Assembly: GCA_021404785.1 (NCBI GenBank)
Contig: QWHH01000012.1
Span: 1 to 64,000 of the forward strand
Source of the DNA: Lysobacterales bacterium PRO7
GTDB taxonomy: Bacteria; Pseudomonadota; Gammaproteobacteria; Xanthomonadales; Rhodanobacteraceae
Length of the DNA stretch: 64,000 nucleotides
Reading direction: 5' to 3'
The notes beneath the pieces are model-generated. The model saw only the letters and a list, made by a program, of their open reading frames with translations. It did not search any database and was not told the origin of the DNA. The position numbers and the translations under genes were made by a program. Below are positions 45,590 to 54,625 of this stretch, piece by piece. Each line of letters starts with the position of its first letter. Positions within the stretch are counted from its first letter, which is position 1.

Positions 45590-45611
45590 CCTCTCCCGCA
45601 AGCGGGAGAGG
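45590..45611. repeat. Short palindromic element in intergenic region
   Basis: CCTCTCCCGC-AA-GCGGGAGAGG, a perfect hairpin between the kinase gene and the convergent aminotransferase gene. Without a clear T-run it may be a repetitive extragenic palindrome rather than a terminator. Confidence 0.6.
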
Positions 45612-45615
45612 GGCT

Positions 45616-46533
45616 TCAGACGTATTCCAGCCAGCCACGGGTGTCCGGCGTACTGCCATCGAACAATCCGAAGAACAGCTTTTGCATCTTGGCCGTGACC
45701 GGCCCGGGCTTGCCCGCGCCCACCGGTTTGCCGTCTACCGAACGGATCGGCGTGATCTCCGCCGCCGTGCCGCACATGAACAACTCGTCGCACAGATACA
45801 GGTACTCGCGCGGAATGTCGCGTTCGACGACTTCGATGCCGGCGTCGCGCGCCAGCGTCATCAGCGAATTGCGCGTGATGCCATTCAACAGCGCGGCGCT
45901 CACCGGCGTCGTGTGCAGCGCGCCGTCGAAGACCATGAACAGATTCTCGCCCGCGCCTTCGCTCAACAATCCGGTGGACGCCAGCGCGATGCCTTCGCCG
46001 AATCCCAGGCGCCGCGCTTCGCGCGCAATGAGCTGGCCGGAAAGATAATTGCCGCCGGCTTTCGCGCCGGCCGGAATCGTGTTCGGCGCAAAGCGCTGCC
46101 AGCTCGACACGCAAGCATCGATGCCTTGCTCGATTACGCCGGGGCCCAGATACGGGCCCATATCCCACGCCGCCACGGCGACATCGGTCGGGCATTCGGC
46201 GGATAGACCGAACCCGCCGAGTCCGCGAAACGCGACCGGGCGCAGATACGCTTTCGGAAGTTTGTTGGCGCTGATGACATCGCGGCTGGCGCGCGCGAGT
46301 TCGTCCTGCGCGAATGGCATCGGCAGATCGTAGATTTTCGCCGAATGGAACAGGCGCTTGAGATGATCGCTCAGGCGAAAGATCGCCTGGCCCTTCGGCG
46401 TTGTATAACTGCGGATGCCTTCGAAGACCGACGAGCCGTAATGCACCGCATGCGCCATCACGTGCGTGGTGGCCTCGGCCCAGGGCTTGATCTTGCCGTT
46501 GTGCCAGATGAACGGCGGGTATTCTCGGGCCAT
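45616..46533 (-). CDS. ilvE: Branched-chain amino acid aminotransferase
   Basis: A 305-residue class IV aminotransferase that transfers amino groups between glutamate and the keto acids of leucine, isoleucine and valine. Motifs: FIWHNGKIKPWAEATTHVMAHAVHYGSSVFEGIRSY, with the arginine pocket near GLGGFGLS and the PLP-lysine in IPAGAKAGGNYLSG. SEGAGENLFMVFDG and GTAAEITPIRSVDG follow (the longer motifs read in parts). Length is standard. It is convergent with the histidine kinase gene across the palindrome at 45590. Confidence 0.95.
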   Translation of the reverse strand: MAREYPPFIWHNGKIKPWAEATTHVMAHAVHYGSSVFEGIRSYTTPKGQAIFRLSDHLKRLFHSAKIYDLPMPFAQDELARASRDVISANKLPKAYLRPVAFRGLGGFGLSAECPTDVAVAAWDMGPYLGPGVIEQGIDACVSSWQRFAPNTIPAGAKAGGNYLSGQLIAREARRLGFGEGIALASTGLLSEGAGENLFMVFDGALHTTPVSAALLNGITRNSLMTLARDAGIEVVERDIPREYLYLCDELFMCGTAAEITPIRSVDGKPVGAGKPGPVTAKMQKLFFGLFDGSTPDTRGWLEYV

Positions 46534-46607
46534 GGTGATTCTCCGTGCGGCGAAAAAGTTGCCAATTATGGCATGCTAGCCTTTTGCATGATTCGGGACG
46601 ATTGCGC

Positions 46608-47348
46608 ATGAGCGAGCACGAACTGCTTCTGACCGTGGCGTTTGCGCTCGTCGCGTTGCTGTATTCCAGCGTCGGCCATGCCGGTGCGTCGGGATACCTT
46701 GCGGTGATGGCGCTGGCCGAGCTTGCGCCCGCGCAGATGAAGCCCGTCGCATTGGTGATGAATACGGCGGTCGCCGCGATCGGCACCTACAATTTCTGGC
46801 GCGGCGGCTGGTTTCGGTGGCACCTGTTCTGGCCGTTTGCGATCACCTCGATTCCGCTCGCGCTCTTCGGTGGAGCGATCACCTTGCCTGATATCTACTA
46901 CAAGCCGCTGGTCGGCGCGGTATTGCTCTATTCGGGCGCGCGCTTGATGTTTCCGCCGCGCGGCCGCGAAACGAACCTGCATCCGCCCGCGATTCCGGTC
47001 GCGGTCGGCACTGGCGCGGGTCTGGGATTCCTGTCGGGTCTCACCGGCGTCGGCGGCGGAATTTTCCTGAGTCCCGTTGTCATGTTTGCCGGATGGGGCA
47101 ATGCGCGCGAGGCATCCGGCGTCGCCGCGCCGTTCATCCTGGTCAATTCCATCGCCGGCCTGGTCGGGCGCGGGCTCGTCGACACATCCATTCCCGGTCC
47201 GACTCTGCCGTGGCTCGCCGCCGTGCTTGTCGGCGGCGCGGTGGGATCGTGGCTCGGCAGCCGCCGCTTGCCGATGCCGTCGATCCGGCGTCTGCTTGCG
47301 GTCGTGCTGTTTCTTGCCGGCGCGAAGATGCTGTTCGGGCTGGGTTGA
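46608..47348 (+). CDS. TSUP (TauE/SafE)-family permease
   Basis: A 246-residue membrane protein with about eight hydrophobic segments. Family features: VGHAGASGYLAVMALAEL near the start and a second repeat, GFLSGLTGVGGGIFLSPVVMF. TSUP members move sulfite, sulfonates or related organic acids. No sulfur gene cluster surrounds it, so the substrate is open. The start at 46608 (MSEHELLL) follows a weak ribosome-binding site; 21 in-frame codons lie upstream. The divergent gene is ilvE. Confidence 0.85.
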   Translation: MSEHELLLTVAFALVALLYSSVGHAGASGYLAVMALAELAPAQMKPVALVMNTAVAAIGTYNFWRGGWFRWHLFWPFAITSIPLALFGGAITLPDIYYKPLVGAVLLYSGARLMFPPRGRETNLHPPAIPVAVGTGAGLGFLSGLTGVGGGIFLSPVVMFAGWGNAREASGVAAPFILVNSIAGLVGRGLVDTSIPGPTLPWLAAVLVGGAVGSWLGSRRLPMPSIRRLLAVVLFLAGAKMLFGLG

Positions 47349-47355
47349 GTAGCTT

Positions 47356-47466
47356 GTCATTCCGGCATGGAATGCCGGAATCCAGAAGCCAGGGAAGGCA
47401 GACTTGTCGGTTCATCCAGCATGGCATCCATGCAGTCTGGTTCCCGGCAATCCATGCCGGGATGAC
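47356..47466. repeat. REP/MITE-like element with inverted ends
   Basis: Two hairpins, TTCCGGCAT-GGA-ATGCCGGAA (47360-47380) and TCCCGGCA-ATCCA-TGCCGGGA (47442-47462), lie in opposite orientation. Outer ends GTCATTCCGGC and GCCGGGATGAC are nearly inverted copies of each other. It sits between the convergent TSUP and metF genes. A repetitive extragenic element is likely. Confidence 0.7.
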
Positions 47467-47478
47467 GACATTCCAAGC

Positions 47479-48300
47479 TCAAAGCCGCTCGCAGACCGCC
47501 AGCGTCGCTTTCGCACGGTTCAATGTGTAGAAGTGGATTCCTGGCGCTCCGCCGGCGATGAGCTTGCGGCACAGGTCGGCGACCACGTCGGCGCCGAATT
47601 CGCGGATCGCTTCGACGTCGTCGCGATACGCTTCCAGGCGCTTGGCGATCCAGCGCGGGATTTCCGCGCCGCACAGGTCGGAGAACCGGCGCAGCTGCGC
47701 GTACTGTGAAATCGGCATGATGCCCGGAACGATGGGAATATCGATGCTGTGCTTGCGCGCCTCGTCCACGAAGCGGAAGTAGGCATCCGCATTGTAGAAA
47801 TATTGTGTGATCGCGCCGTTCGCGCCGGCCTTCACCTTGGCCGCGAAATTTTTCAGATCCGCGTGCGCATCGCCGGCCTGCGGGTGCATTTCCGGATAGC
47901 AGGCCACCTCGATGTGGAAGAAACCGTCGCATTCGCGGCGGATGAATTCCACTAATTCGCTGGCATAACGGAAGTCGCCATAGCTGGCCATGCCCGAAGG
48001 CAGGTCGCCGCGCAGCGCGACGATGCGCTTGCAGCCCATCGCCTTGTAGTCGTCGAGCAAGGCGCGGATTTCCGCGCGCGTGCCGCCCATGCACGAGACA
48101 TGCGGCGCGGCGTCGAGGCCGTGCGCGTCGCGCAGATGGCGCACGATCTGCGGCGTATAGGCGAGCGTAGATCCGCCCGCGCCGAACGTGACGCTGACGT
48201 AATCCGGATTCAGCGCCTTCAGTTTCGGCAGCGCCGCTTCGAGCGTGGCCTTCTGCTCATCGGTTTTCGGCGGAAAGAATTCGAGGCTGATCAGTGGCAT
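47479..48300 (-). CDS. metF: Methylenetetrahydrofolate reductase
   Basis: A 273-residue flavoprotein that reduces 5,10-methylene-THF to 5-methyl-THF, feeding methionine synthesis. Motifs: SLEFFPPKT at the start, DYVSVTFGAGGST, PHVSCMGGTRAEIRALLDDY, IVALRGDLPSG and GANGAITQYFYNADAYFRFVDEA (parts), with PIVPGIMPISQY near the end. It forms the (beta/alpha)8 barrel alone, as in bacteria. It functionally links to ahcY, 5 kb away, through the methyl cycle. Confidence 0.96.
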   Translation of the reverse strand: MPLISLEFFPPKTDEQKATLEAALPKLKALNPDYVSVTFGAGGSTLAYTPQIVRHLRDAHGLDAAPHVSCMGGTRAEIRALLDDYKAMGCKRIVALRGDLPSGMASYGDFRYASELVEFIRRECDGFFHIEVACYPEMHPQAGDAHADLKNFAAKVKAGANGAITQYFYNADAYFRFVDEARKHSIDIPIVPGIMPISQYAQLRRFSDLCGAEIPRWIAKRLEAYRDDVEAIREFGADVVADLCRKLIAGGAPGIHFYTLNRAKATLAVCERL

Positions 48301-48409
48301 CGCGGCGAAAAATGCTGGGCAGATGCGCCAGTATATCTCTTCGTCGCGATGAAGCGATATTCGAACGGACGCTCCGGCACGAGGTCAGTCGCGCCGGAGT
48401 TTCGCATGG

Positions 48410-49273
48410 TCAGTTCATGCTGCCGAAACGCCCGCTGTTGAAATCCGCCATGGCCTGGTTGATTTCGTCCGCCGTGTTCATCACGAACGGGCCGTAGCCG
48501 ACGATGGGTTCGTCGATCGGTTCACCGCTGAGCACGACGAGTTTGGCGTCGTTGTTCGCCTCGATGTGCACGCCGCTGCCGCTGCGGTCGAATAGCACGA
48601 GTTGCGCGTCGCGCGCGAGTTGCGTGCCGTTGATCTGCACGGTGCCGCTCAACACCGCCACGGCGAGCGTGCGTCCTTCGGCGACGTCGAAACGCGCCGT
48701 GCCGCCCTGTTTCAGGCGCACGTCCCACACGTCGATCGGCGTGAACGTGCGCGCCGGACCGTGTTGCCCTGCGTATTCGCCGGCAATCACGCGCAACGTG
48801 CCCGCGCCGTCGGGCAATGCGACCGACGGAATGTCGCGGTTGAGCAGGGTCTGGTAACCCGGCGTGGCCATCTTGTCCTTGGCCGGCAGGTTCACCCACA
48901 ACTGCACGACTTCGAAGCGGCCACCCTTGCGCGTGAACTCGGGCGAATGGAATTCCTCGTGGATGATGCCGGACGCCGCCGTCATCCACTGCACGTCGCC
49001 GGGACCGATCATGCCGCCCGCGCCGGTGGAATCGCGGTGCGTGACTTCGCCGTCGTAGACGATGGTGACGGTTTCGAAACCGCGGTGCGGATGCTGGCCG
49101 ACGCCGCGCGGACGCGCCGCCGGGATGAAGTCCATCGGGCCGGCGTAGTCGAACAGCAGGAACGGGCTGGTGTGCTTGCCGTGGCTGTCGTAGGAAAACA
49201 GCGAGCGCACCGGAAAACCGTCGCCGACCCAATGCTGGCGCGGGGCGGAGTAGACACCTTGAATCGCTTTCAT
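48410..49273 (-). CDS. Pirin-family protein
   Basis: A 287-residue bicupin. The N-terminal cupin carries the metal-binding residues in QHPHRGFETVTIVYDGEVTHRDS and the glutamate of IIHEEFH. The C-terminal domain includes FDVAEGRTLAVAVLSG. Bacterial pirins such as YhhW can act as quercetin 2,3-dioxygenases, and others have redox or regulatory roles. The ATG at 49273 begins the family N-terminus (MKAIQGVYSAPRQHWVGDGF). It lies upstream of and divergent from mazE across 145 bases. Confidence 0.9.
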   Translation of the reverse strand: MKAIQGVYSAPRQHWVGDGFPVRSLFSYDSHGKHTSPFLLFDYAGPMDFIPAARPRGVGQHPHRGFETVTIVYDGEVTHRDSTGAGGMIGPGDVQWMTAASGIIHEEFHSPEFTRKGGRFEVVQLWVNLPAKDKMATPGYQTLLNRDIPSVALPDGAGTLRVIAGEYAGQHGPARTFTPIDVWDVRLKQGGTARFDVAEGRTLAVAVLSGTVQINGTQLARDAQLVLFDRSGSGVHIEANNDAKLVVLSGEPIDEPIVGYGPFVMNTADEINQAMADFNSGRFGSMN

Positions 49274-49388
49274 GTCGGATTCCTCGTGGAGTTTGCGTGG
49301 CGGACGATATGGGTCCGCGAGGCGGCTTTTCCAGTGGATGGCATGAAGCCTTCTTGAAAGGTTGCGCCCGAAACCGGCGAAGTTTAGA

Positions 49389-49409
49389 CTTCGTATAAAC
49401 GTATCGAAG
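49389..49409 (+). promoter_or_regulatory. Imperfect palindrome before mazE
   Basis: CTTCG...CGAAG (49389-49409) encloses TATAAACGTAT, which resembles a -10 region. The site lies directly before the mazE ribosome-binding sequence AAGGAG. MazE-type antitoxins commonly bind such palindromes to repress their own operon. Confidence 0.45.
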
Positions 49410-49418
49410 GAGCGTGTC

Positions 49419-49673
49419 ATGGCAATGGTCGAACTGGACATCAAGCAGTGGGGCAACAATCTCGGCGTGCGCTTGCCGGTGGCGATCGCGCGCGCGGCGC
49501 ATCTGCGCGCGGATCAGCGCGTGAGCATCGCCGTCGAGGATGGCCGCGTCGTCGTCACGCCGATGGACGACGCGCCCCTCACGCTTGAACAACGCCTTGC
49601 GCGGTTCGATCCGCAAAGCCACGGCGGCGAAGCCATGGCCGCCGATGAGCGCATCGGGGCCGAGCGCTGGTGA
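49419..49673 (+). CDS. mazE: MazE-type antitoxin (AbrB/SpoVT fold)
   Basis: An 84-residue antitoxin with the AbrB-type beta-hairpin DNA-binding segment LDIKQWGNNLGVRLPVAIARA, then a flexible tail (TPMDDAPLTLEQRLARF) expected to wrap around the toxin. AAGGAG lies 6 bases before the ATG at 49419. It overlaps the toxin gene by 4 bases, as in other mazEF operons. The pair is near the pirin gene and the accessory segment. Confidence 0.92.
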   Translation: MAMVELDIKQWGNNLGVRLPVAIARAAHLRADQRVSIAVEDGRVVVTPMDDAPLTLEQRLARFDPQSHGGEAMAADERIGAERW

Positions 49674-50071
49674 ACAAGCGCGTTGGAAAACGCATCATCA
49701 ATCCGGCGCGTGCATGGGTGCCGGATCGGCAGGACGTGATCTGGATCGACTGCAACCCGCAAGCCGGGCGGGAAATGCGCGACGTGCATCCGTTCCTCGT
49801 GCTGTCGCCCAAGGCATTCAACCAGCGCACTTCGCTTGTCGTCGGGCTACCCATGACGACTGCCGAGTACAACGCGAGCAATCCGTTCGCCGTTGCCGCT
49901 GGTGTTGCGAGTGGGCGCAAGTCGGGCGCGACGAGTTACGTGCTGTGCCATCAGCCCAAATCGTTCGATTGGCGATTGCGCGGCGGCAAGCCGCATCCCA
50001 TGCGCAGGCTGGATGACAAACCGTTCGCCGAGGTGCTGCTGGTGTTGAACCAGATTGTGCAGTTGGCGTAG
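49670..50071 (+). CDS. mazF: MazF-type toxin endoribonuclease
   Basis: A 133-residue PemK/MazF-fold protein that cleaves mRNA at short sequences when freed from MazE. Motifs: WVPDRQDVIWIDCNPQAGREM, then HPFLVLSPKAFNQRTSLVVGLPMT, and SYVLCHQPKSFDWR near the end. The start is a GTG that overlaps the mazE stop (GTGA), giving translational coupling. Length and layout fit MazF/ChpA proteins. The recognition sequence cannot be predicted. Confidence 0.92.
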   Translation: MNKRVGKRIINPARAWVPDRQDVIWIDCNPQAGREMRDVHPFLVLSPKAFNQRTSLVVGLPMTTAEYNASNPFAVAAGVASGRKSGATSYVLCHQPKSFDWRLRGGKPHPMRRLDDKPFAEVLLVLNQIVQLA

Positions 50072-50103
50072 ATCGCCACCAGATTGCGAAGCAACGCGGT
50101 ACG

Positions 50104-50190
50104 GTAGGGCGGGGGAAATCGCGTAGCGGCGCATCCCGCCGTCGCCGCGCTGAGACTATGAAAGGCGGGATACGCTTCGCTCCTCCCGCC
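50104..50190. repeat. Pair of REP-like palindromes
   Basis: Two hairpins built on GGCGGG/CCCGCC (50108-50140 and 50164-50190), each starting near GTAGGGCGGG or AAAGGCGGG. They lie between mazF and the ParA-like gene, at the left edge of the lower-GC segment. Such elements are common intergenic repeats and may mark a rearrangement boundary. Confidence 0.65.
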
Positions 50191-50241
50191 TTACGCGGGC
50201 TATGTTATTTTCCAGTGGCCTGTCTGCAGGGGAGGGGAGAC

Positions 50242-51123
50242 TTGAAAACTATCGCAACGATCAACTTCAAGGGCGGCGTTGGGAAAACCACAGCCACTTG
50301 GGCTCTGGGGAACGTCGCGGCTCGCGACACTGGAATCCGATCGCTGATCTTCGATCTGGATGCCCAGATGTCGCTCACGCAAGCGATTGCGCTCAACGAG
50401 GACGGCAATCCGTTCAAGGACTTTACCAATTGGTATGAGCGATCAATCAGCAAGAAAAAGACAATATTTGATGCGCTTGATGAGTTCACGAAGCCAACGA
50501 CGTTCAATTTCGGCATTAATCATGATTTCATCTACAAAATCTCGGAGCGCTATCACTTTATTCCATCGGTCGAAGATCTCTATTGGACCGAACTTGAGCT
50601 ATTTGATCGAGAGAAGGTTAAGTTCTTCATTCAACGCTTACTGGAGAAGGTTCAGAATTCATCGAATGTCCCCAAATACGACTACGCGCTATTCGATTGC
50701 CCGCCTTCTTTTAGCCTTTTGAGCTATTCGGTCTTGTCTACCTGTGACCTTGTGCTTATCCCCATCAATCCTGATTTCTTCGCTGCTAAGGGCCTATCGC
50801 TGCTGTTGAACAGTCTTCGCATGCGCATAGAACCATTCCCTGTTCCGAAGATCGGTGTCTTCATGAATCGTGCGAAGAAGCCAGGTGGGAGTTCCGTCAA
50901 ACGATACAGCAATGAGACACAGCGCTATCTCGATGATGCCGCGGACGTGCTAAAACACGTCGCTGCCGACCGCGGCCTGAATGTCCGGCTTTTTGATCAG
51001 GCCATCTTTGAGAAGGTCGGCATGAAGCGAGCGATTCAAGAGGGATTGCCCACTGACTTTGCGGCACAATACGCAGCTCTTTGGAAACAGGTTCAAGGCT
51101 TCTTAAATGAGAAGACCAAATGA
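50242..51123 (+). CDS. ParA/MinD-family ATPase
   Basis: A 293-residue P-loop ATPase. It has the deviant Walker A FKGGVGKTT at residues 9-17, the ParA LIFDLDAQMSLTQ motif, and YDYALFDCPPSFSLL as Walker B. C-terminal QAIFEKVGMKRAIQEGLP follows. ParA-type proteins move plasmids, chromosomes or protein cargos by cycling on DNA. The start is a TTG preceded by GGAGG with 6-base spacing; the frame is open upstream through the REP-like repeats. Base composition is clearly lower in GC than the neighbourhood, suggesting transfer. It overlaps a small gene that may encode its partner. No ParB or centromere-like array seen. Confidence 0.88.
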   Translation: MKTIATINFKGGVGKTTATWALGNVAARDTGIRSLIFDLDAQMSLTQAIALNEDGNPFKDFTNWYERSISKKKTIFDALDEFTKPTTFNFGINHDFIYKISERYHFIPSVEDLYWTELELFDREKVKFFIQRLLEKVQNSSNVPKYDYALFDCPPSFSLLSYSVLSTCDLVLIPINPDFFAAKGLSLLLNSLRMRIEPFPVPKIGVFMNRAKKPGGSSVKRYSNETQRYLDDAADVLKHVAADRGLNVRLFDQAIFEKVGMKRAIQEGLPTDFAAQYAALWKQVQGFLNEKTK

Positions 51124-51521
51124 CTAACGACAACCTCCGACTGGAAATTTCGAAGCTTCATGAAAAGCTGGATCGCATACTTGTTTTGCTCGATGCAAGA
51201 ACTGCATCTGCGCAGAAGAAAGCAGCTGATCGCAAGGCAAAGCAACAAAAACCTAAACCTTTGACTGAGGCTGAGATTAGGTTACAACAGGAGCATTTCC
51301 AGGAACTTTTCTCTCGCTGGATGAATGGCTCCGAGGTCGAGGTTCAGAATGAACTTGAGCGGGAAGATGCAGATGCGCTCAGACGGTTTGCCGATGCGAA
51401 CAACTTGAACATCACTACTAAGACACCCAAGACCAAGGCTCTACAACTGATCGCAGCGAGATTCCGAGAAAAACGGCAACTCATGCAGGGGCTCCCGTCG
51501 CGACGAGACGTTGACCTTTAG
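51120..51521 (+). CDS. Small coiled-coil protein coupled to ParA-like ATPase
   Basis: A 133-residue protein, overlapping the ParA-like gene by 4 bases (ATGA), so production is linked. The first 50 residues form a coiled coil (LRLEISKLHEKLDRILVLLD) followed by a lysine-rich stretch (KKAADRKAKQQKPKP). The C-terminal half is helical and basic (FADANNLNITTKTPKTKALQ, AARFREKRQ) and may bind nucleic acid or the ATPase. No known domain recognised. It may be the adaptor of an uncharacterised ParA-type system. Confidence 0.65.
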   Translation: MTNDNLRLEISKLHEKLDRILVLLDARTASAQKKAADRKAKQQKPKPLTEAEIRLQQEHFQELFSRWMNGSEVEVQNELEREDADALRRFADANNLNITTKTPKTKALQLIAARFREKRQLMQGLPSRRDVDL

Positions 51522-51546
51522 TGCGGGAACAAAGTGAATGTCGCGT

Positions 51547-51596
51547 GGCGCCAGTCTTGTTTTCAGCAATGAACAGTTCGAAGGTCAGTAGCGATA
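51547..51596. repeat. Diverged copy 1 of the ahcY 3' end and terminator arm
   Basis: Fifty bases, ungapped, with 39 matches to the original at 52995-53044. The minus strand retains TATCGCTACTGA, which in ahcY encodes the last Tyr-Arg-Tyr and the stop codon. It sits just downstream of the zinc-ribbon gene on the minus strand. Confidence 0.8.
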
Positions 51597-51641
51597 ACGT
51601 CTCCTTATGTATGGCTCTTTCAGCACGTTACCCCACGAGAC

Positions 51642-52175
51642 TCAGTCCCAGCATCCCGCGCTTTTAAAATGCAGGGTTCTCTGTTCGCATTTCGGGCATG
51701 GATAGGCACAGTCATAGAGGGTGTAATACTCGCCCGCTCGAACTTTCTCCCATGTGGCTTCATAGTTGGCAACAAGCTCAGCCCGTAGCCCGTTCAGATC
51801 AAGTTCAAGATCGGACAAGATCGCTTCGAATTGAGCGCGACTGTCGTCAGTATCGCCCCTCTCCATCTGGATGATGTCATCAGCAAAGGCTTCAGCTGAC
51901 GGCGCACGCAGGATGCTTGAGTTGGGGTGCTCGTGCCACTCATATACCGTATGGTGCAACGGTTGGCCCAAAAACATCGACGGGTCGCTGTAAGGTGTCA
52001 CTGCGGCCCCCTGGCATTGATTGCAACGAGGTTCCGGATCCATGGCGTTCAACACCACGAGTTCGGAGCATGCCTCGCACAAGTAAGGGAAGGCATTGCG
52101 CTCTGTGAAATCATCGAAGCCACCGCCAAGAGCCATACTGGTCTTGTAGCCACATTTGCACGATGCACTGACCAT
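51642..52175 (-). CDS. Zinc-ribbon protein of unknown function
   Basis: A 177-residue protein with three cysteine pairs: SCKCGYKT near the N-terminus, YLCEACSELV and RCNQCQG, and a fourth late set, YPCPKCEQRTL with a final Cys. Together they suggest two zinc ribbons, one near the start and one at the end. The middle (about 95-150) is helical. Function unknown. No signal peptide. The ATG at 52175 is preferred; a GTG three codons upstream is possible. Composition is lower in GC than the flanking core genes. It lies between two diverged copies of the ahcY end. Confidence 0.65.
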   Translation of the reverse strand: MVSASCKCGYKTSMALGGGFDDFTERNAFPYLCEACSELVVLNAMDPEPRCNQCQGAAVTPYSDPSMFLGQPLHHTVYEWHEHPNSSILRAPSAEAFADDIIQMERGDTDDSRAQFEAILSDLELDLNGLRAELVANYEATWEKVRAGEYYTLYDCAYPCPKCEQRTLHFKSAGCWD

Positions 52176-52308
52176 GGTACCCACACCACACCCCCGATTG
52201 CCTGGAGTTTGAAATTCCGCAGTTTCTCATCAACCGTGATCTCACCGAGGGCAGTATCTTCCGGAGTCTGTGTCAGAGTCCACTATCGACCGAGTCGAAA
52301 TAAAAACG

Positions 52309-52358
52309 AGCGCCCTTTTCGTTTCCAGCGATGACCAGCCCGACGATCAGTCGCGAAC
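52309..52358. repeat. Diverged copy 2 of the ahcY 3' end and terminator arm
   Basis: Fifty bases, ungapped, with 42 matches to the original at 52995-53044, including 16 identical bases in TTTCCAGCGATGACCA. It ends one base before the brnA stop codon (minus strand), so this copy forms the 3' flank of brnTA. Confidence 0.85.
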
Positions 52359-52664
52359 TTATTGCTTCACCGAAGCCGACAACCGCGCGACCATGCGCGT
52401 TTGCCAGCCGGGGCCGGTAGCTTTCCAGCGTTCGATAACCGACACCGGGACACGCAGGGAGATGGCGGTTTTCGCTTCGCCGACGACAGGGCGGCCGCGC
52501 TTGCGCGCGATCAGCTCGCCGATCTTGCGGTCCCATTTGACGGCGCGCGGGTCTTTGCGCGCTTCACGGCGCACGCGTTCCCAATCGGTGCGATCTTCGC
52601 CGCGCGCGCGGGCGGCGCGCATCTGTTCACTGGTCATCACGGTAATCTTTTTCGAGCCACGCAT
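52359..52664 (-). CDS. brnA: BrnA-family antitoxin
   Basis: A 101-residue antitoxin. It has a charged N-terminal half (TSEQMRAARARGEDRTDWERVR) and a C-terminal ribbon-helix-helix segment (TAISLRVPVSVIERWKATGPGWQTRM), as in BrnA proteins. It neutralises BrnT and represses the operon. The ATG at 52664 has GGGAG 7 bases upstream and overlaps the brnT end by 38 bases. Downstream ATGs would shorten it to about 92 or 87 residues. Confidence 0.9.
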   Translation of the reverse strand: MRGSKKITVMTSEQMRAARARGEDRTDWERVRREARKDPRAVKWDRKIGELIARKRGRPVVGEAKTAISLRVPVSVIERWKATGPGWQTRMVARLSASVKQ

Positions 52665-52923
52665 AGTAGTTCTCCCGTTCTTTCCGCTTCGCTTGGCGGA
52701 AACTCACGATGCGGCAGCGTTCTTCTCCGGAAACAAACGCAACCGTCAGCACTGTCAACACATCGAACACATAGGCGAATGCTTGCTTCCGGGCTTCGCC
52801 TTTGCGTTCGCTGTCCACGATCAGGACGTAATCGCTTTCGAGCACCAGGTCGGCGTCGGCGAAATCCAGCCCGTGCTTGTGCAGGTTCGCGGCACGCTTG
52901 GCTTCGTCCCATTCGTAGATCAT
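52627..52923 (-). CDS. brnT: BrnT-family toxin
   Basis: A 98-residue toxin of the BrnT family, RelE-like fold ribonuclease. Motifs: IYEWDEAKRAANLHKHGLDFADA near the start, then CRIVSFRQAKRKERENY with the conserved basic residues. The first of two adjacent ATGs (52926) is an alternative start. It precedes brnA on the minus strand, the usual toxin-first order. A perfect 16-base palindrome lies just upstream. Confidence 0.92.
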   Translation of the reverse strand: MIYEWDEAKRAANLHKHGLDFADADLVLESDYVLIVDSERKGEARKQAFAYVFDVLTVLTVAFVSGEERCRIVSFRQAKRKERENYYAWLEKDYRDDQ

Positions 52924-52933
52924 CATGAATAAT

Positions 52934-52949
52934 GTATATACGTATATAC
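52934..52949 (-). promoter_or_regulatory. Perfect 16-bp palindrome, likely brnTA operator
   Basis: GTATATACGTATATAC is its own reverse complement and lies 8 to 11 bases before the brnT start, depending on which ATG is used. It is AT-rich in a GC-rich context. BrnA ribbon-helix-helix antitoxins repress their own operon through palindromes in this position. Confidence 0.7.
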
Positions 52950-52981
52950 GAAATGTCAAGTTCTGCGGGACTCAAAGCAAA

Positions 52982-53003
52982 ACGGGCGCCTCTCGGCGCC
53001 CGT
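52982..53003 (-). terminator. Intrinsic terminator of ahcY
   Basis: Stem ACGGGCGCC-TCTC-GGCGCCCGT, with TTTT on the minus-strand side, 30 bases beyond the ahcY stop. Its right arm is the part shared with the diverged copies at 51547 and 52309, which lack a complete partner arm. Confidence 0.85.
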
Positions 53004-53032
53004 TTCGTTTCCAGCGATGACCAATCCGCCGA

Positions 53033-53044
<12 letters not shown>
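52995..53044. repeat. Parent copy of the ahcY 3'-end repeat
   Basis: Overlaps the right arm of the terminator and the last codons of ahcY (Tyr-Arg-Tyr-stop, minus strand). Two diverged copies lie at 52309 and 51547, spaced 686 and 762 bases apart. Confidence 0.85.
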
Positions 53045-54457
<1,413 letters not shown>

Positions 54458-54625
54458 TGGCGTAGCTCCGTTGCGTTGGAGGGCGCGGTTTCGGTTGATG
54501 GAACCCGAAAACCCGCCGAGCCTGATTTCGCGTCCGTATCGATCACGGCGGGAAAATGCAGCGCCCCTCGGCGGGGAGGGGCGCGCATTGTATCGCTTAT
54601 TCGCGATGAAAGGATGAATACGCGG

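Noticed and set aside
48301-48409. CTCCGGC...GCCGGAG stem between metF and the pirin gene as a terminator
   Set aside because: It has no T-run on the strand that would need it (minus), so it is not convincing.
52281-52288. CACTATCG near copy 2, read as an inverted fragment of the ahcY end
   Set aside because: Only eight bases match, and this can arise by chance.
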